NCBI GenBank assembly: GCA_002238425.1
Contig: MPMJ01000032.1
Span: forward strand, 1 to 35,667
Reading direction: 5' to 3'
From: SAR202 cluster bacterium bin16
GTDB lineage: Bacteria > Chloroflexota > Dehalococcoidia > Lucifugimonadales > Australimonadaceae
Length of the DNA stretch: 35,667 bases
Shown: one piece after another, positions 1-7,290 of the stretch
How positions within the stretch are numbered: the first letter of the stretch is position 1
How the letters are laid out: each line of letters begins with the position of its first letter
Made by a program: the position numbers and the translations under genes
Notes under the pieces: model-generated
Database searches by the model: none
Seen by the model: the letters and a program-made list of their open reading frames with translations, nothing else
What the model was told of the DNA's origin: nothing

Positions 1-2
1 GG

Positions 3-230
3 TCGAACAACCCGCAGGAGCGACTGAACAAGGAGATCAGGCGCCGGACCGACGTGGTGGGCATCTTTCCGAACCGCGCCGCGATCCGCCGACTCATAGG
101 AGCCCTCCTGGCCGAGCAGCACGATGAGTGGCAGGTCGCCCGACGCTACCTCGCCGGGCCCGCCACGCTCATGCCCCCTGAGGATGGCAATGAGGAGGCC
201 ATGCCGCTGCCTGAAGGCGTAGCAGCATAA
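3..230 (+). CDS. IS256-family (mutator type) transposase, C-terminal fragment cut by window edge
   Basis: An open frame enters from the left edge and stops at 228-230, giving the last 75 residues of a transposase. The stretch [20 protein letters not shown], then [10 protein letters not shown] and [13 protein letters not shown], is the characteristic C-terminal block of IS256/mutator DDE transposases, which includes the region around the final catalytic Glu. The frame is intact to a natural stop and is followed about 20 nt later by an IS256-type end. What is visible is therefore the undisturbed 3' part of an insertion sequence whose 5' part lies outside the window. Whether the full element is intact cannot be judged here. 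Confidence 0.85.
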   Translation, partial: SNNPQERLNKEIRRRTDVVGIFPNRAAIRRLIGALLAEQHDEWQVARRYLAGPATLMPPEDGNEEAMPLPEGVAA

Positions 231-248
231 CAAGACAGCGAGGGTGAC

Positions 249-277
249 GCTCTTACACCACTTGACGGGACACTACC
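249..277. repeat. Probable right terminal inverted repeat of the IS256-family element
   Basis: The stretch just after the transposase stop, containing CTTACACCAC and GGGACACTACC, resembles the ends of IS256-family elements, which commonly finish in TTACAC...GGACACTACC. The left end lies outside the window, so the inverted match cannot be verified. The call rests on resemblance and position. Confidence 0.5.
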
Positions 278-326
278 TCAGGCGCCCCGCGTCCAACCCC
301 GCCGCGCGCGGGGAACGACGGGGGCA

Positions 327-591
327 GGGCGCCCACAAGGGACGCCCCTACACCCGAGGGGTTCCTCGGCTCCGTTCGGAATGACAATCCCTGCCCTACC
401 CTTCCCCCCGTGTACCTGGCGGCACCTGGTTTCCCGCCTTCGCGGGAATGACGAGGAAGGGGCGGGAATGGGAAGCGTCGTTCCTGCCTCTGCAGGAACG
501 ACGGAGAACCACACTCCCACCCACCGGTTCACCCTCACCGCGCGCTAAAGCGCGTTGCCCTCTCTCCTCAGGGAGAGGGCAACAGACAGGG
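327..591. repeat. Block of dispersed palindromic repeats (types B, C, C, A)
   Basis: The 400-nt gap between the IS end and the amidohydrolase gene holds no convincing gene. It contains four dispersed elements. A type-B copy (GGGCGCCCACAAGGGACGCC) is at 327-354. A type-C hairpin (TTCCCGCCTTCGCGGGAATGACG) is at 430-453, preceded by a degraded type-D palindrome around 411-428. A second C variant is at 480-504 (TTCCTGCCTCTGCAGGAACG). A type-A element begins at 531 (CCCTCACCGCGCGCTAAAG) and runs to about 591. The same families recur in most long gaps of the window. Confidence 0.8.
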
Positions 592-615
592 GGCGCACGG
601 GCTGAGGGATTGGGG

Positions 616-634
616 TAGGATACGCGGCGTTATG
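616..634 (+). promoter_or_regulatory. Candidate -10 element giving a leaderless transcript of the amidohydrolase gene
   Basis: TAGGAT at 616-621 lies exactly 10 nt before the ATG at 632, and no Shine-Dalgarno sequence fits between them. That spacing would place transcription initiation at or next to the start codon. No good -35 is visible, so the call is tentative. The same -10/N10/ATG geometry is seen upstream of the thrS leader ORF. Confidence 0.35.
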
Positions 635-1549
635 CGGATAGACGTTCACGCGCATTACATACCCGCGACGGTTCCGGAGCTGGCGAACCGGCGGGGTGGG
701 TTCGGGCCTGCGGCGAACATGCGCGACAGCATGTCCGACCTCGACCAGCGGCTCGCCGATATGGACGAGCGCGGCATCGACGTGGAGCTGGTCTCCGCGC
801 CGCCGTACGTACAGAACTCAGCGCCGGATCTCTGCCGGCAGATGAACGACAAGACCGCCGAGGCGATATCGGGGTCGGAGCGGTTCATCGGCCTGGCGAC
901 GCTGCCGATGCAGGAGCCGGAGGCCGCAGCCGCCGAGCTCGAGCGCTGCATCAAGGAGCTGGGCTTCCGGGGGCTGGAGATACTGACGAACGTGCAGGGC
1001 GAGAACCTGCACGCGGCACGCTTCGCGCCGCTGTACCGCAAGATGCAGGAGTTGGACGTGGCGGCGTTCGTGCACCCGCAGAACGTGCTCGGCCAGGACC
1101 GGCTCAACGAGTTCTTCATGAACAACATCATCGGCAACCCGAGCGACACCGCGGTCGCGGCGGGGTGCCTCATCTTCGGCGGCGTGCTGGAGGAGATGCC
1201 GGACCTGCGCTTCGTGCTCGCCCACGGCGGCGGGACGTGCCCGCTGCTGCGGGGGCGGTGGGAGCACGCGTGGCGGCAGCACCTCATCCTGGAAACGCAG
1301 ATCCCGCGTCCGCCGTCCGAGTACTTCAGCAAGTTGTACTTCGACACGCTCACGCACAGCACGCCGGTGCTCAACTACCTCGTCGAGACGGTCGGGGCAG
1401 AGCGGCTGATGCTCGGCAGCGACTACCCGTTCGGGATGGGCGACTACACGCCGCCCGTGAGCGTGCAGGCCGTGCCGCGTCTGACCGACGCGCAGCGCGA
1501 GGCGATCTACTCGGAGAACGCGATCCGCGTGTTCGGCCTCGACCTCTAG
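632..1549 (+). CDS. Amidohydrolase family 2 protein (ACMSD/gamma-resorcylate decarboxylase-like)
   Basis: A 305-residue metal-dependent hydrolase or decarboxylase of the Amidohydro_2 TIM-barrel family. This family includes 2-amino-3-carboxymuconate-6-semialdehyde decarboxylase and hydroxybenzoate decarboxylases. Visible metal and active-site features are the HxH motif (H6, H8, in DVHAHYIP), H148 (AFVHPQ), H198 (LAHGGG) and D264 (GSDYPFG). Length is typical for the family, and the cytoplasmic location follows from the lack of a signal peptide. The ATG at 632 has no Shine-Dalgarno and sits 10 nt after a -10-like box. A type-C repeat and 55 nt separate it from a flavoprotein gene on the same strand. 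Together with the downstream permease this suggests breakdown of an aromatic or heterocyclic compound. The substrate cannot be told from sequence. Confidence 0.88.
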   Translation: MRIDVHAHYIPATVPELANRRGGFGPAANMRDSMSDLDQRLADMDERGIDVELVSAPPYVQNSAPDLCRQMNDKTAEAISGSERFIGLATLPMQEPEAAAAELERCIKELGFRGLEILTNVQGENLHAARFAPLYRKMQELDVAAFVHPQNVLGQDRLNEFFMNNIIGNPSDTAVAAGCLIFGGVLEEMPDLRFVLAHGGGTCPLLRGRWEHAWRQHLILETQIPRPPSEYFSKLYFDTLTHSTPVLNYLVETVGAERLMLGSDYPFGMGDYTPPVSVQAVPRLTDAQREAIYSENAIRVFGLDL

Positions 1550-1561
1550 CCATCCGGCGCC

Positions 1562-1586
1562 GTTCCCGCGAGGGCGGGAATGACGG
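1562..1586. repeat. Type-C palindromic repeat between amidohydrolase and flavoprotein genes
   Basis: TTCCCGCGAGGGCGGGAATGACGG is a variant of the dispersed hairpin family. It lies 12 nt after the amidohydrolase stop and may form a hairpin in the intercistronic RNA. Confidence 0.75.
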
Positions 1587-1604
1587 AAGGAGACGGAGCA
1601 CACC

Positions 1605-2738
1605 ATGACAACCGCAGAGAGCAGCCCTACGGTCGAGAGCGCCAACTTCCAGGCGGTCCTCTCGCGCATCGCCGACGCGGGCGATTCCATCGAACGGGAC
1701 CGGCAGATACCGCAGGACGTCATCGACGCGATGGTGGACCTGGGCCTCTTCCGGCTGCTCGTCCCGCGCTCCGTGGGCGGACTCGAGATCGACTACCTCG
1801 ACTACCTGGCCATCGTGCAGGCGGTCGCGTCGGCGGACGGCAGCACGGCGTGGTGCTTCAACCAGAACAACATCCTCGGGACGATGGCGTCGCTGATGCC
1901 GGAGTCTCTGGCGCAGGAGATATGGAGCGACAGCCGGTCGATCCTGTGCAACGGCCCGCCGGCGCACTCCGAGTTCACGCAGGTGGACGGCGGCTATTCG
2001 GTGAGCGGGCGGTGGAACTTCAGCAGCGGCTCACGGCACGCGACCTGGGCCGTGGGGCTAGAGCGCATCGCCGACCCCACCGCGCTGACCTGCATCATCC
2101 CGAAGGGCGAGTTCACGTTCATCGACACGTGGCAGGTGAACGGCCTCAAGGGCACCGGCAGCTTCTCCTTCGAAGCGAAGGACGTGTTCGTTCCGTCCAA
2201 CCGGGTCTACGTGGAGGCGCAGGCGCCGCACGAGGACGGAGCGCTCTACCTGATACCGCGCAGCCTCTTCTTCGGCTCCGGGTTCGGCATGGTGGCGCTG
2301 GGCGTGGCGCGCTCCGCGCTCGACGCCGCGATCGAGATCGCGACACGGAAGAAGCCGCAGGAGCAGACGTTGCTGCGGGACCAGCCTGCCATCCAGCGCA
2401 TCATCGGTCAGGCCGAGGCAACGTGGGGCGCGGCCAACGCGTACCTGCAGGAGAAGGCGGCCAAGCTGTGGCAGAAGGCGCTGGACGATCACGACCTGCC
2501 GCTGGAGCACCGCATGGAGCTACGGCTGGCAAGCAGCCACGCTATCCGGCAGGGCGCGCAGGTGGCCGACATGGCGTACTCGGTCTTCGGGTCGAGCGCG
2601 ATATTCGAGTCGAGCCCCATCCAGCGCAAGTTCCAGGACGCCCATGCGATAACGCAGCAGATACAGGGGCGGCTGGAGCACTACGACAGCGCGGGGCAGT
2701 ACTTGCTGGGGTTCGAGCCTTCAGGCCGGATGTTCTAG
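1605..2738 (+). CDS. Acyl-CoA dehydrogenase-fold flavoprotein, HsaA/HpaH-like monooxygenase type
   Basis: A 377-residue protein with the acyl-CoA dehydrogenase three-domain fold: helical N-terminus (about 1-110), beta domain (about 115-215) and C-terminal four-helix domain (about 230-377). The segment GRWNFSSGSRHATWAVG matches the RWxFSSG signature of flavin-dependent aromatic hydroxylases such as HsaA and HpaH, as opposed to ordinary acyl-CoA dehydrogenases. A two-component monooxygenase role, using reduced flavin supplied by a partner reductase, is therefore more likely than beta-oxidation. No reductase gene is in the window. GAAGGAGACGGAG lies upstream of the ATG. The stop is 22 nt before the next gene, so translation of the pair may be linked. 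A desulfurase or dehydrogenase function of the same fold cannot be excluded. Confidence 0.82.
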   Translation: MTTAESSPTVESANFQAVLSRIADAGDSIERDRQIPQDVIDAMVDLGLFRLLVPRSVGGLEIDYLDYLAIVQAVASADGSTAWCFNQNNILGTMASLMPESLAQEIWSDSRSILCNGPPAHSEFTQVDGGYSVSGRWNFSSGSRHATWAVGLERIADPTALTCIIPKGEFTFIDTWQVNGLKGTGSFSFEAKDVFVPSNRVYVEAQAPHEDGALYLIPRSLFFGSGFGMVALGVARSALDAAIEIATRKKPQEQTLLRDQPAIQRIIGQAEATWGAANAYLQEKAAKLWQKALDDHDLPLEHRMELRLASSHAIRQGAQVADMAYSVFGSSAIFESSPIQRKFQDAHAITQQIQGRLEHYDSAGQYLLGFEPSGRMF

Positions 2739-2760
2739 GGGGTAGGCAGTCCTGGAAAGC

Positions 2761-4494
2761 GTGAATGAGAACGTCCGGTACGAGCCGGAGGAGAACCCGC
2801 CGCCGCTGATAGCGCTGGGCGCGGGCCTGCAGGCCGCGCTGGTGATCCTCGCGCCGGTGGCGCTGACCGTCGTCATCGTGGTGCGGATCGCGGAAGAGTC
2901 GGACAGCTACCTTGCGTGGGGGGTGTTCGCCGCCCTACTCGTCAGCGGGGCCACAACCGTCCTCCAGGCTGCGCGGTTCGGGCGTATCGGCGCCGGTCAC
3001 GTGCTCATGATGGGCACGTCCGGGGCGTTCATCGCGGTGTGCGTGGCCGCGCTGGTCACGGCGGGACCGGCCACGATGGCGAGCCTGATCGTGGTGTCGT
3101 CGCTGTTCCAGTTCGCGATGGCGGCACGGCTGTCGCTGCTGCGGCGGATATTCACGCCGGTGGTGTCCGGGACGGTCATCATGCTGATAGCGGCCACGGT
3201 GATGCCCATCGTGTTCGGGATGCTCACGGACGTGCCGGAGGATGCTTCACCGACCGCCGCCGTCATTACTACCGCTGCGACCCTGATCACCGTCCTGGTC
3301 CTCGTGCTGCGCGCTCCCCCGCGGTGGCGGCTCTGGTCGCCGATCATCGGCATAGCGGTGGGTTGCGCGGTGGCCGTGCCGTTCGGACTGTACGACGCGC
3401 AAGTGATTGTGGACGCGGCATGGGTCGGCGTGCCACTGGGCGCCTGGCCGGGGTTCGACGTGAGCCCGGGCCCCGAGTTCTGGGGGCTGCTGCCCGCGTT
3501 CATCATCGTCACGCTCGTGGGCGCTATCGAGACCATCGGCGACGGTGTCGCCATCCAGCGGGTCTCCCGGCGCAGGCCGCGGGCGACGGACTTCCGCGTG
3601 GTGCAGGGGGCGCTCAACGCCGACGGCATGGGCAACCTGCTCTCCGGCCTCGCGGGGACGCTGCCCAACACCACCTATTCGAGCAGCATCGCTCTTGCGG
3701 AGGTCACCGGAATCGGGGCCAAGCGGGTGGGCATCATCATCGGCGTCATCATCGCGGTACTCGCATTCCTGCCGAAGGTTGCCGCGCTGCTGATCGCCAT
3801 CCCCAGCCCCGTTGCCGCGGCGTACATCACCGTGCTCCTGGGCCTGCTCTTCGTGCAGGGGATGAAGATCGTCATCCAGGACGGCGTGGACCACCGGAAG
3901 GCGGCGGTTGCGGGCGTCGCGTTCTGGGTAGGCACGGGCTTCCAGAACCAGTGGATATTCGCGGACCAGTTGGGCGACGGGTTCCTGAGCGTACTGCTCG
4001 GCAACGGCATGACGTCCGGCGCTCTCGTGGCCGTCATCATGATGCTGTTTATGGAGTTGACCTCTTCCCGCCGCAGGCGTCTGCAGGTGGCGTTGAACAC
4101 GGAGAGCCTGCCGAAGCTGGACGAGTTCCTTCGCGGCATCGCGGCACGGGCCGGATGGAACGACGCCTCGACGGAGCGCCTGGTGCTGGTGGGCGAGGAG
4201 ACGCTGTCGAGCCTGCTTGCAGAGGACGACGAGAGGCCGGAAGGCGCGGGGGCACGGCGGCTGGTAGTGACCGCTCGGGGCGACCATGCCGGGGCGGAGC
4301 TGGAGTTCGTGACAGGTTCGGAGGGAGAGAACCTGGAGGACCGCCTTGCGTACATGGGCGAGATGCCGGATATCGCAGACGGGCGGGAGATATCCTTCCG
4401 GCTGCTGCGGCACTACGCCTCGTCCGTGCGGCACCAGAAGTACCACGGCGAGGACATCGTCACGGTGAGCGTCGCGGGGTCGTCGGGGGGTTGA
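2761..4494 (+). CDS. NCS2-family nucleobase/xanthine-type permease with C-terminal HATPase-like domain
   Basis: A 577-residue protein starting at GTG. Residues about 15-435 form a polytopic NCS2 (uracil/xanthine/ascorbate) transporter. The TM8 segment VGAIETIGDG carries the conserved acidic residue, and the TM10 region GTLPNTTYSSSIALAEVTG is typical. After an SRRRR basic turn, residues about 445-577 form a cytosolic domain not found in ordinary NCS2 carriers. The pattern LPKLDEFLRGIAARAGW, RLVLVGEETLSSLL and RLLRHYASSVRHQKYHGED resembles RsbW-like HATPase_c_2 anti-sigma kinase domains. The N-box Asn and the Gly-rich lid look degenerate, so catalysis is doubtful. It is probably a regulatory or protein-binding module. 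The gene follows the flavoprotein by 22 nt and likely imports a substrate for that pathway. Carrier identity is firm; the domain assignment is an inference. Confidence 0.85.
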   Translation: MNENVRYEPEENPPPLIALGAGLQAALVILAPVALTVVIVVRIAEESDSYLAWGVFAALLVSGATTVLQAARFGRIGAGHVLMMGTSGAFIAVCVAALVTAGPATMASLIVVSSLFQFAMAARLSLLRRIFTPVVSGTVIMLIAATVMPIVFGMLTDVPEDASPTAAVITTAATLITVLVLVLRAPPRWRLWSPIIGIAVGCAVAVPFGLYDAQVIVDAAWVGVPLGAWPGFDVSPGPEFWGLLPAFIIVTLVGAIETIGDGVAIQRVSRRRPRATDFRVVQGALNADGMGNLLSGLAGTLPNTTYSSSIALAEVTGIGAKRVGIIIGVIIAVLAFLPKVAALLIAIPSPVAAAYITVLLGLLFVQGMKIVIQDGVDHRKAAVAGVAFWVGTGFQNQWIFADQLGDGFLSVLLGNGMTSGALVAVIMMLFMELTSSRRRRLQVALNTESLPKLDEFLRGIAARAGWNDASTERLVLVGEETLSSLLAEDDERPEGAGARRLVVTARGDHAGAELEFVTGSEGENLEDRLAYMGEMPDIADGREISFRLLRHYASSVRHQKYHGEDIVTVSVAGSSGG

Positions 4495-4520
4495 GCGTAG
4501 GCTGCGCCCTACGCCGCAGT

Positions 4521-4717
4521 ACCCTCACCGCGCGCTGAAGCGCGTTGCCCTCCTCCCCTTGCAGGGAGAGGGGGCCAGACAGGGCACCCACAAGGGATGC
4601 CCCTACACCAGACACCGCCCACTCCGCCGTGTGACCTGGCGGTCACTCTGGATTCCAGCCTTCGCTGGAATGACGGGAGAGGGGGCTGCGGGGTTCCTGC
4701 CTGCGCAGGAACGACGG
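4521..4717. repeat. Compound repeat block A-B-D-C-C upstream of MFS gene
   Basis: Successive elements are: type A from 4521 (CCCTCACCGCGCGCTGAAG) to about 4573; type B at 4582-4609; the type-D palindrome GTGACCTGGCGGTCAC at 4631-4646; type C at 4650-4676 (TTCCAGCCTTCGCTGGAATG, with compensating changes in both arms); and a second C at 4693-4717. Paired changes in the two arms show that hairpin formation is what is conserved. A spurious N-terminal extension of the next ORF is made of these repeats. Confidence 0.8.
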
Positions 4718-4734
4718 AGGGAAGCGGGAGGGGC

Positions 4735-4740
4735 TATGAT
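4735..4740 (+). promoter_or_regulatory. Candidate -10 box (TATGAT) for the MFS gene
   Basis: TATGAT lies 27 nt before the preferred TTG start of the MFS gene and directly after the repeat block. No convincing -35 is seen, so this is a weak call. Confidence 0.3.
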
Positions 4741-4767
4741 GCGGGCACCGTTCGCTGGCAGCATCAT

Positions 4768-6045
4768 TTGAAGCGTACCGACCAACCTCCCCGCAAGCCC
4801 CGTTTCTTCTACGGATGGGTCATCGTCTTCGTTGCTGCGCTGGGCACGTTCAGCTCGAGCACGGAGACGTTCCCGGTGCTCAGCATCTTCCTGAAACCGA
4901 TCACGGAAGAGTTCGGCTGGACGCGGGCGCAGTTCACGGGCGCGATCAGCCTCGGCGGGCTCGTCGGGAGCGGGGCGGCGCTGGCGACGGGGCCCATCGT
5001 GGACCGGTTCGGGCCGCGGTGGGCGCTCACGTTCGCCTACATGCTCATCGGCACGACGTTCATCCTCATGTACTTCATGTCGGAGCTGTGGCACCTGTAC
5101 GCGCTGCAGATCTTCGCGCGGAGCATGAACACCGGCGTACTGGCCGTCGCCTCCGCTGTGATCGTGCCGAACTGGTTCATCATCAAGCGCGGGAAGGCGA
5201 CCGCTCTCGCGGGGCTGGGCTTCCCCGCCGGGTCTTCCATCATGCCCCTGCTCATCGCCTTCATCGCTGCGGCGTACAGCTGGCGGGAGGCGTCACTCGG
5301 CGCGGGCGTCCTCATCCTCATCGTCTCAGCCGTCCCCACCGCAATCCTGCTGCGCCGCAGGCCGGAGGACATGGGGCTGCTGCCCGACGGCGCGCCGCCA
5401 GAGGCCGCAACGGATATGCCGGCCCGCGACCTACGGGTGGCCGACCGTTCGATGCGGCTGGGGCAGGCCGCGCGCCATCCCGCGCTCTACCTGCTCATCA
5501 TCGCCATCTCGCTCTGGTGGTTCGGACGCACCGGCGTCATGCTCCACGCGGTGCCCTACATGACGGACACCGGCCTCTCCGACGCGGTTGCGGTGGGTGC
5601 GCTCGCCGTCCACTCGGCGATCGGGGCGCTCGGGGCGTTCGCCGCAGGGTTCCTGCGCGACAAGTTCAGCGTGCGCTACCTCATCGCGATCGATTTCGTG
5701 ATGAACGCGGCCGCCTTCGCGCTGCTGCTGATGGTGGACACGCCGTTGCTGGCGATGGCGTGGGGCGTGTTCTACGGGCTCTCGCAGGGCGCGGCCGTGA
5801 CGCTGCAGCGGCTCGCGTTCGCGGACTACTACGGGCGCCGCCACCTCGGCTCGATCGAGGGCGTCGCGCGAGCGTTCACGAACGTGACGCAGGCGGCGGG
5901 ACCGCTCGTGGCAGCGCTGGTGTTCGACGTGACGGGCAGTTACAGCATCATCTTCACGGTGTTCGTCGGCACGAACATCGCGGCTGCGGTGCTGGCGGGG
6001 GTGGCGAAGCCGCCGAGGTACCCGGAGGAGGGGGAGCAGGGATAG
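4768..6045 (+). CDS. MFS transporter (OFA/monocarboxylate-type)
   Basis: A 425-residue, 12-helix major facilitator. It opens with FFYGWVIVFVAALG, the usual first helix of OFA/monocarboxylate-porter-like carriers. It has the loop 2-3 motif GPIVDRFGPRWAL and a second-half counterpart AAGFLRDKFSVRYL. The frame is open back to an ATG at 4597, but those 57 residues are translated dispersed repeats. The TTG at 4768 immediately before the conserved core is therefore chosen, although it has no clear ribosome-binding site. The gene is on the same strand as the amidohydrolase-flavoprotein-permease set, 273 nt downstream across a repeat block. It may carry a carboxylate related to that pathway. Substrate and direction of transport are unknown. 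Confidence 0.82.
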   Translation: MKRTDQPPRKPRFFYGWVIVFVAALGTFSSSTETFPVLSIFLKPITEEFGWTRAQFTGAISLGGLVGSGAALATGPIVDRFGPRWALTFAYMLIGTTFILMYFMSELWHLYALQIFARSMNTGVLAVASAVIVPNWFIIKRGKATALAGLGFPAGSSIMPLLIAFIAAAYSWREASLGAGVLILIVSAVPTAILLRRRPEDMGLLPDGAPPEAATDMPARDLRVADRSMRLGQAARHPALYLLIIAISLWWFGRTGVMLHAVPYMTDTGLSDAVAVGALAVHSAIGALGAFAAGFLRDKFSVRYLIAIDFVMNAAAFALLLMVDTPLLAMAWGVFYGLSQGAAVTLQRLAFADYYGRRHLGSIEGVARAFTNVTQAAGPLVAALVFDVTGSYSIIFTVFVGTNIAAAVLAGVAKPPRYPEEGEQG

Positions 6046-6067
6046 GCTCCTCAGGACAGACCGGCGC

Positions 6068-6097
6068 TTGACGCGCTTCGGCAGTCCTCAATAGCAT
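6068..6097 (+). promoter_or_regulatory. Candidate sigma70-type promoter upstream of DUF4287/DUF5655 gene
   Basis: TTGACG at 6068-6073 and TAGCAT at 6092-6097 are separated by 18 nt. This would give a leader of roughly 100 nt before the ATG at 6209. Confidence 0.4.
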
Positions 6098-6208
6098 CCA
6101 GCGTCTCGTTCGTACCGCTCTTGTGCCAGACGGCTGTCGATATGTCTGTGCCGCGCCATTCATGTGGTAGACGGACGCAATAACCTCAAGCGCATCGGAG
6201 GGACAGTT

Positions 6209-6769
6209 ATGCCAACGGACCCGAAAGCACAAGCGGAGTCCCAGCTTCGGCGCATTGAGGAGTCCCTGGGGAAGACGGCTGCCGAGGTGGCCGACGAGGT
6301 CGGGCGCAATGGCATCGAGCGCCATTCGGAGGTTGTCGCGTTCCTCAAGGCCACTCACGGTCTCACCCACGGGAACGCCAACCTGCTGGCCCAGGTTGTG
6401 CGGGAACGGCTCGCGGGCGGGCCGGCGACGCCGGAAGAGCTGTTGGCCGCTCAATACGCAGGCCCCAAGGCGGCGCTGCTCCCCGCCTACAACGTGCTGT
6501 CGGCAGTCGCCGAGGGCGTGGGGCCCGACGTGATGAAGGTGGTACAGAAGACCGGCGTGAGCTTCCGCAGGAAGAAGCAGTTCGCTCTCATCCAGGCGCC
6601 TTCAGCAAAGCGCCTGCGGCTGGGGCTGAACCTCGACGCTACGCCTGACGACCCCCGGATCGTTGCGACGAGCGGGATGTGCACGCACAGCGTCGACCTC
6701 GCGACTCCTGACGAGGTCGACGCCGATGTTGCGGCGTGGGTCCGAGCCTCCTACGACCGGGCCGGGTAG
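6209..6769 (+). CDS. DUF4287 plus DUF5655 domain protein
   Basis: A 186-residue cytoplasmic protein. Residues about 8-70 resemble DUF4287, with RRIEESLGKTAAEVADEV and HSEVVAFLKATHGLTHGNAN. Residues about 90-183 resemble DUF5655, with VVQKTGVSFRRKKQFALIQ followed by the Asp/Pro-rich end. The two domains commonly occur together in small proteins of unknown function. The ATG at 6209 is chosen because GGAGGG lies 6 nt upstream; the open frame extends 15 codons further without such support. The gene stands alone, with its own candidate promoter and a strong terminator after it. Confidence 0.8.
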   Translation: MPTDPKAQAESQLRRIEESLGKTAAEVADEVGRNGIERHSEVVAFLKATHGLTHGNANLLAQVVRERLAGGPATPEELLAAQYAGPKAALLPAYNVLSAVAEGVGPDVMKVVQKTGVSFRRKKQFALIQAPSAKRLRLGLNLDATPDDPRIVATSGMCTHSVDLATPDEVDADVAAWVRASYDRAG

Positions 6770-6782
6770 GAAGCGGCAGGTG

Positions 6783-6821
6783 CTCAAAGCAGGGGCGCGC
6801 TTGTGAACGCCCCTGCTTGAG
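6783..6821. terminator. Bidirectional terminator hairpin between convergent genes
   Basis: AAGCAGGGGCG at 6787-6797 pairs perfectly with CGCCCCTGCTT at 6808-6818 across a 10-nt loop. The stem extends outward (CTCA/GAG) past one bulged A. It lies between the convergent DUF5655 gene and the minus-strand secreted-protein gene. No long U-tract follows. Confidence 0.6.
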
Positions 6822-6834
6822 CTACGCAACGCGA

Positions 6835-7239
6835 CTACCTCAGCACGTTGTGCGTGACCGAGTCAGGGACGAGGTGGACGACGCGCTTGTCGGACTCGAC
6901 CTTCTCGATCAGCAGGTCCATCTTCTCCCGCAGCATGCCGGAGTCATCGTCCAGGCAGGGGAACTCCAGCACGAACCCCGGCTGTGTCGCGCTGATGTTC
7001 AGCGCGCCCGTCACCTTGCCGCCGTTCTTCCCGGCGATACCCACAGCGTCGTCGCGGGTGCTGCTCTCGACCAGTTGCAGGTGGTACCGCGTGGCGATGT
7101 AGTCGTCCACCATGCAATCGTACGGAGCATGGTGTGCCTGAGCGGGGGTCAGCGCCAGTACGCTGTAGCCAGCCAGAGCAGTCAGGACGGCGAGAACGAC
7201 CAGCGGGGTGAGCCAGACGGTCAGTCTTCGTGTTTGCAT
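6835..7239 (-). CDS. Small secreted protein, inhibitor-I9/subtilisin-propeptide-like, paralogue of upstream gene
   Basis: A 134-residue exported protein. The N-terminus MQTRRLTVWL and a hydrophobic core form a signal peptide with a likely cut after ALTPAQA at residue 35, leaving a mature N-terminus of His-His. The mature part aligns along its length with the neighbouring 215-residue protein. Shared features are YHLQL, a Cys shortly after the cleavage site, a second Cys in EFPC, and an ending MDLLIEKVESDKRVVHLVPD. The last segment and overall size recall Inhibitor_I9 domains (subtilase propeptides and stand-alone inhibitors), which is an inference. AAGGAG stands 7 nt before the chosen ATG at 7239; the ATG two codons earlier overlaps that site. 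It is second in a two-gene minus-strand unit, 51 nt after its paralogue. Confidence 0.72.
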   Translation of the reverse strand: MQTRRLTVWLTPLVVLAVLTALAGYSVLALTPAQAHHAPYDCMVDDYIATRYHLQLVESSTRDDAVGIAGKNGGKVTGALNISATQPGFVLEFPCLDDDSGMLREKMDLLIEKVESDKRVVHLVPDSVTHNVLR

Positions 7240-7290
7240 GATCATTCTCCTTCGTGCGCGACGGGCACGCTGCGGAGCGACGGGCGACGG

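Noticed and set aside
327-504. Possible CRISPR array from the recurring short repeats
   Set aside because: The repeats are different hairpin families at irregular spacing, without regular spacers or cas genes.
4597-4767. N-terminal 57-residue extension of the MFS protein from an upstream ATG
   Set aside because: The extension is a translation of dispersed repeats B, D and C and has no protein-like features; the conserved core begins after the TTG at 4768.
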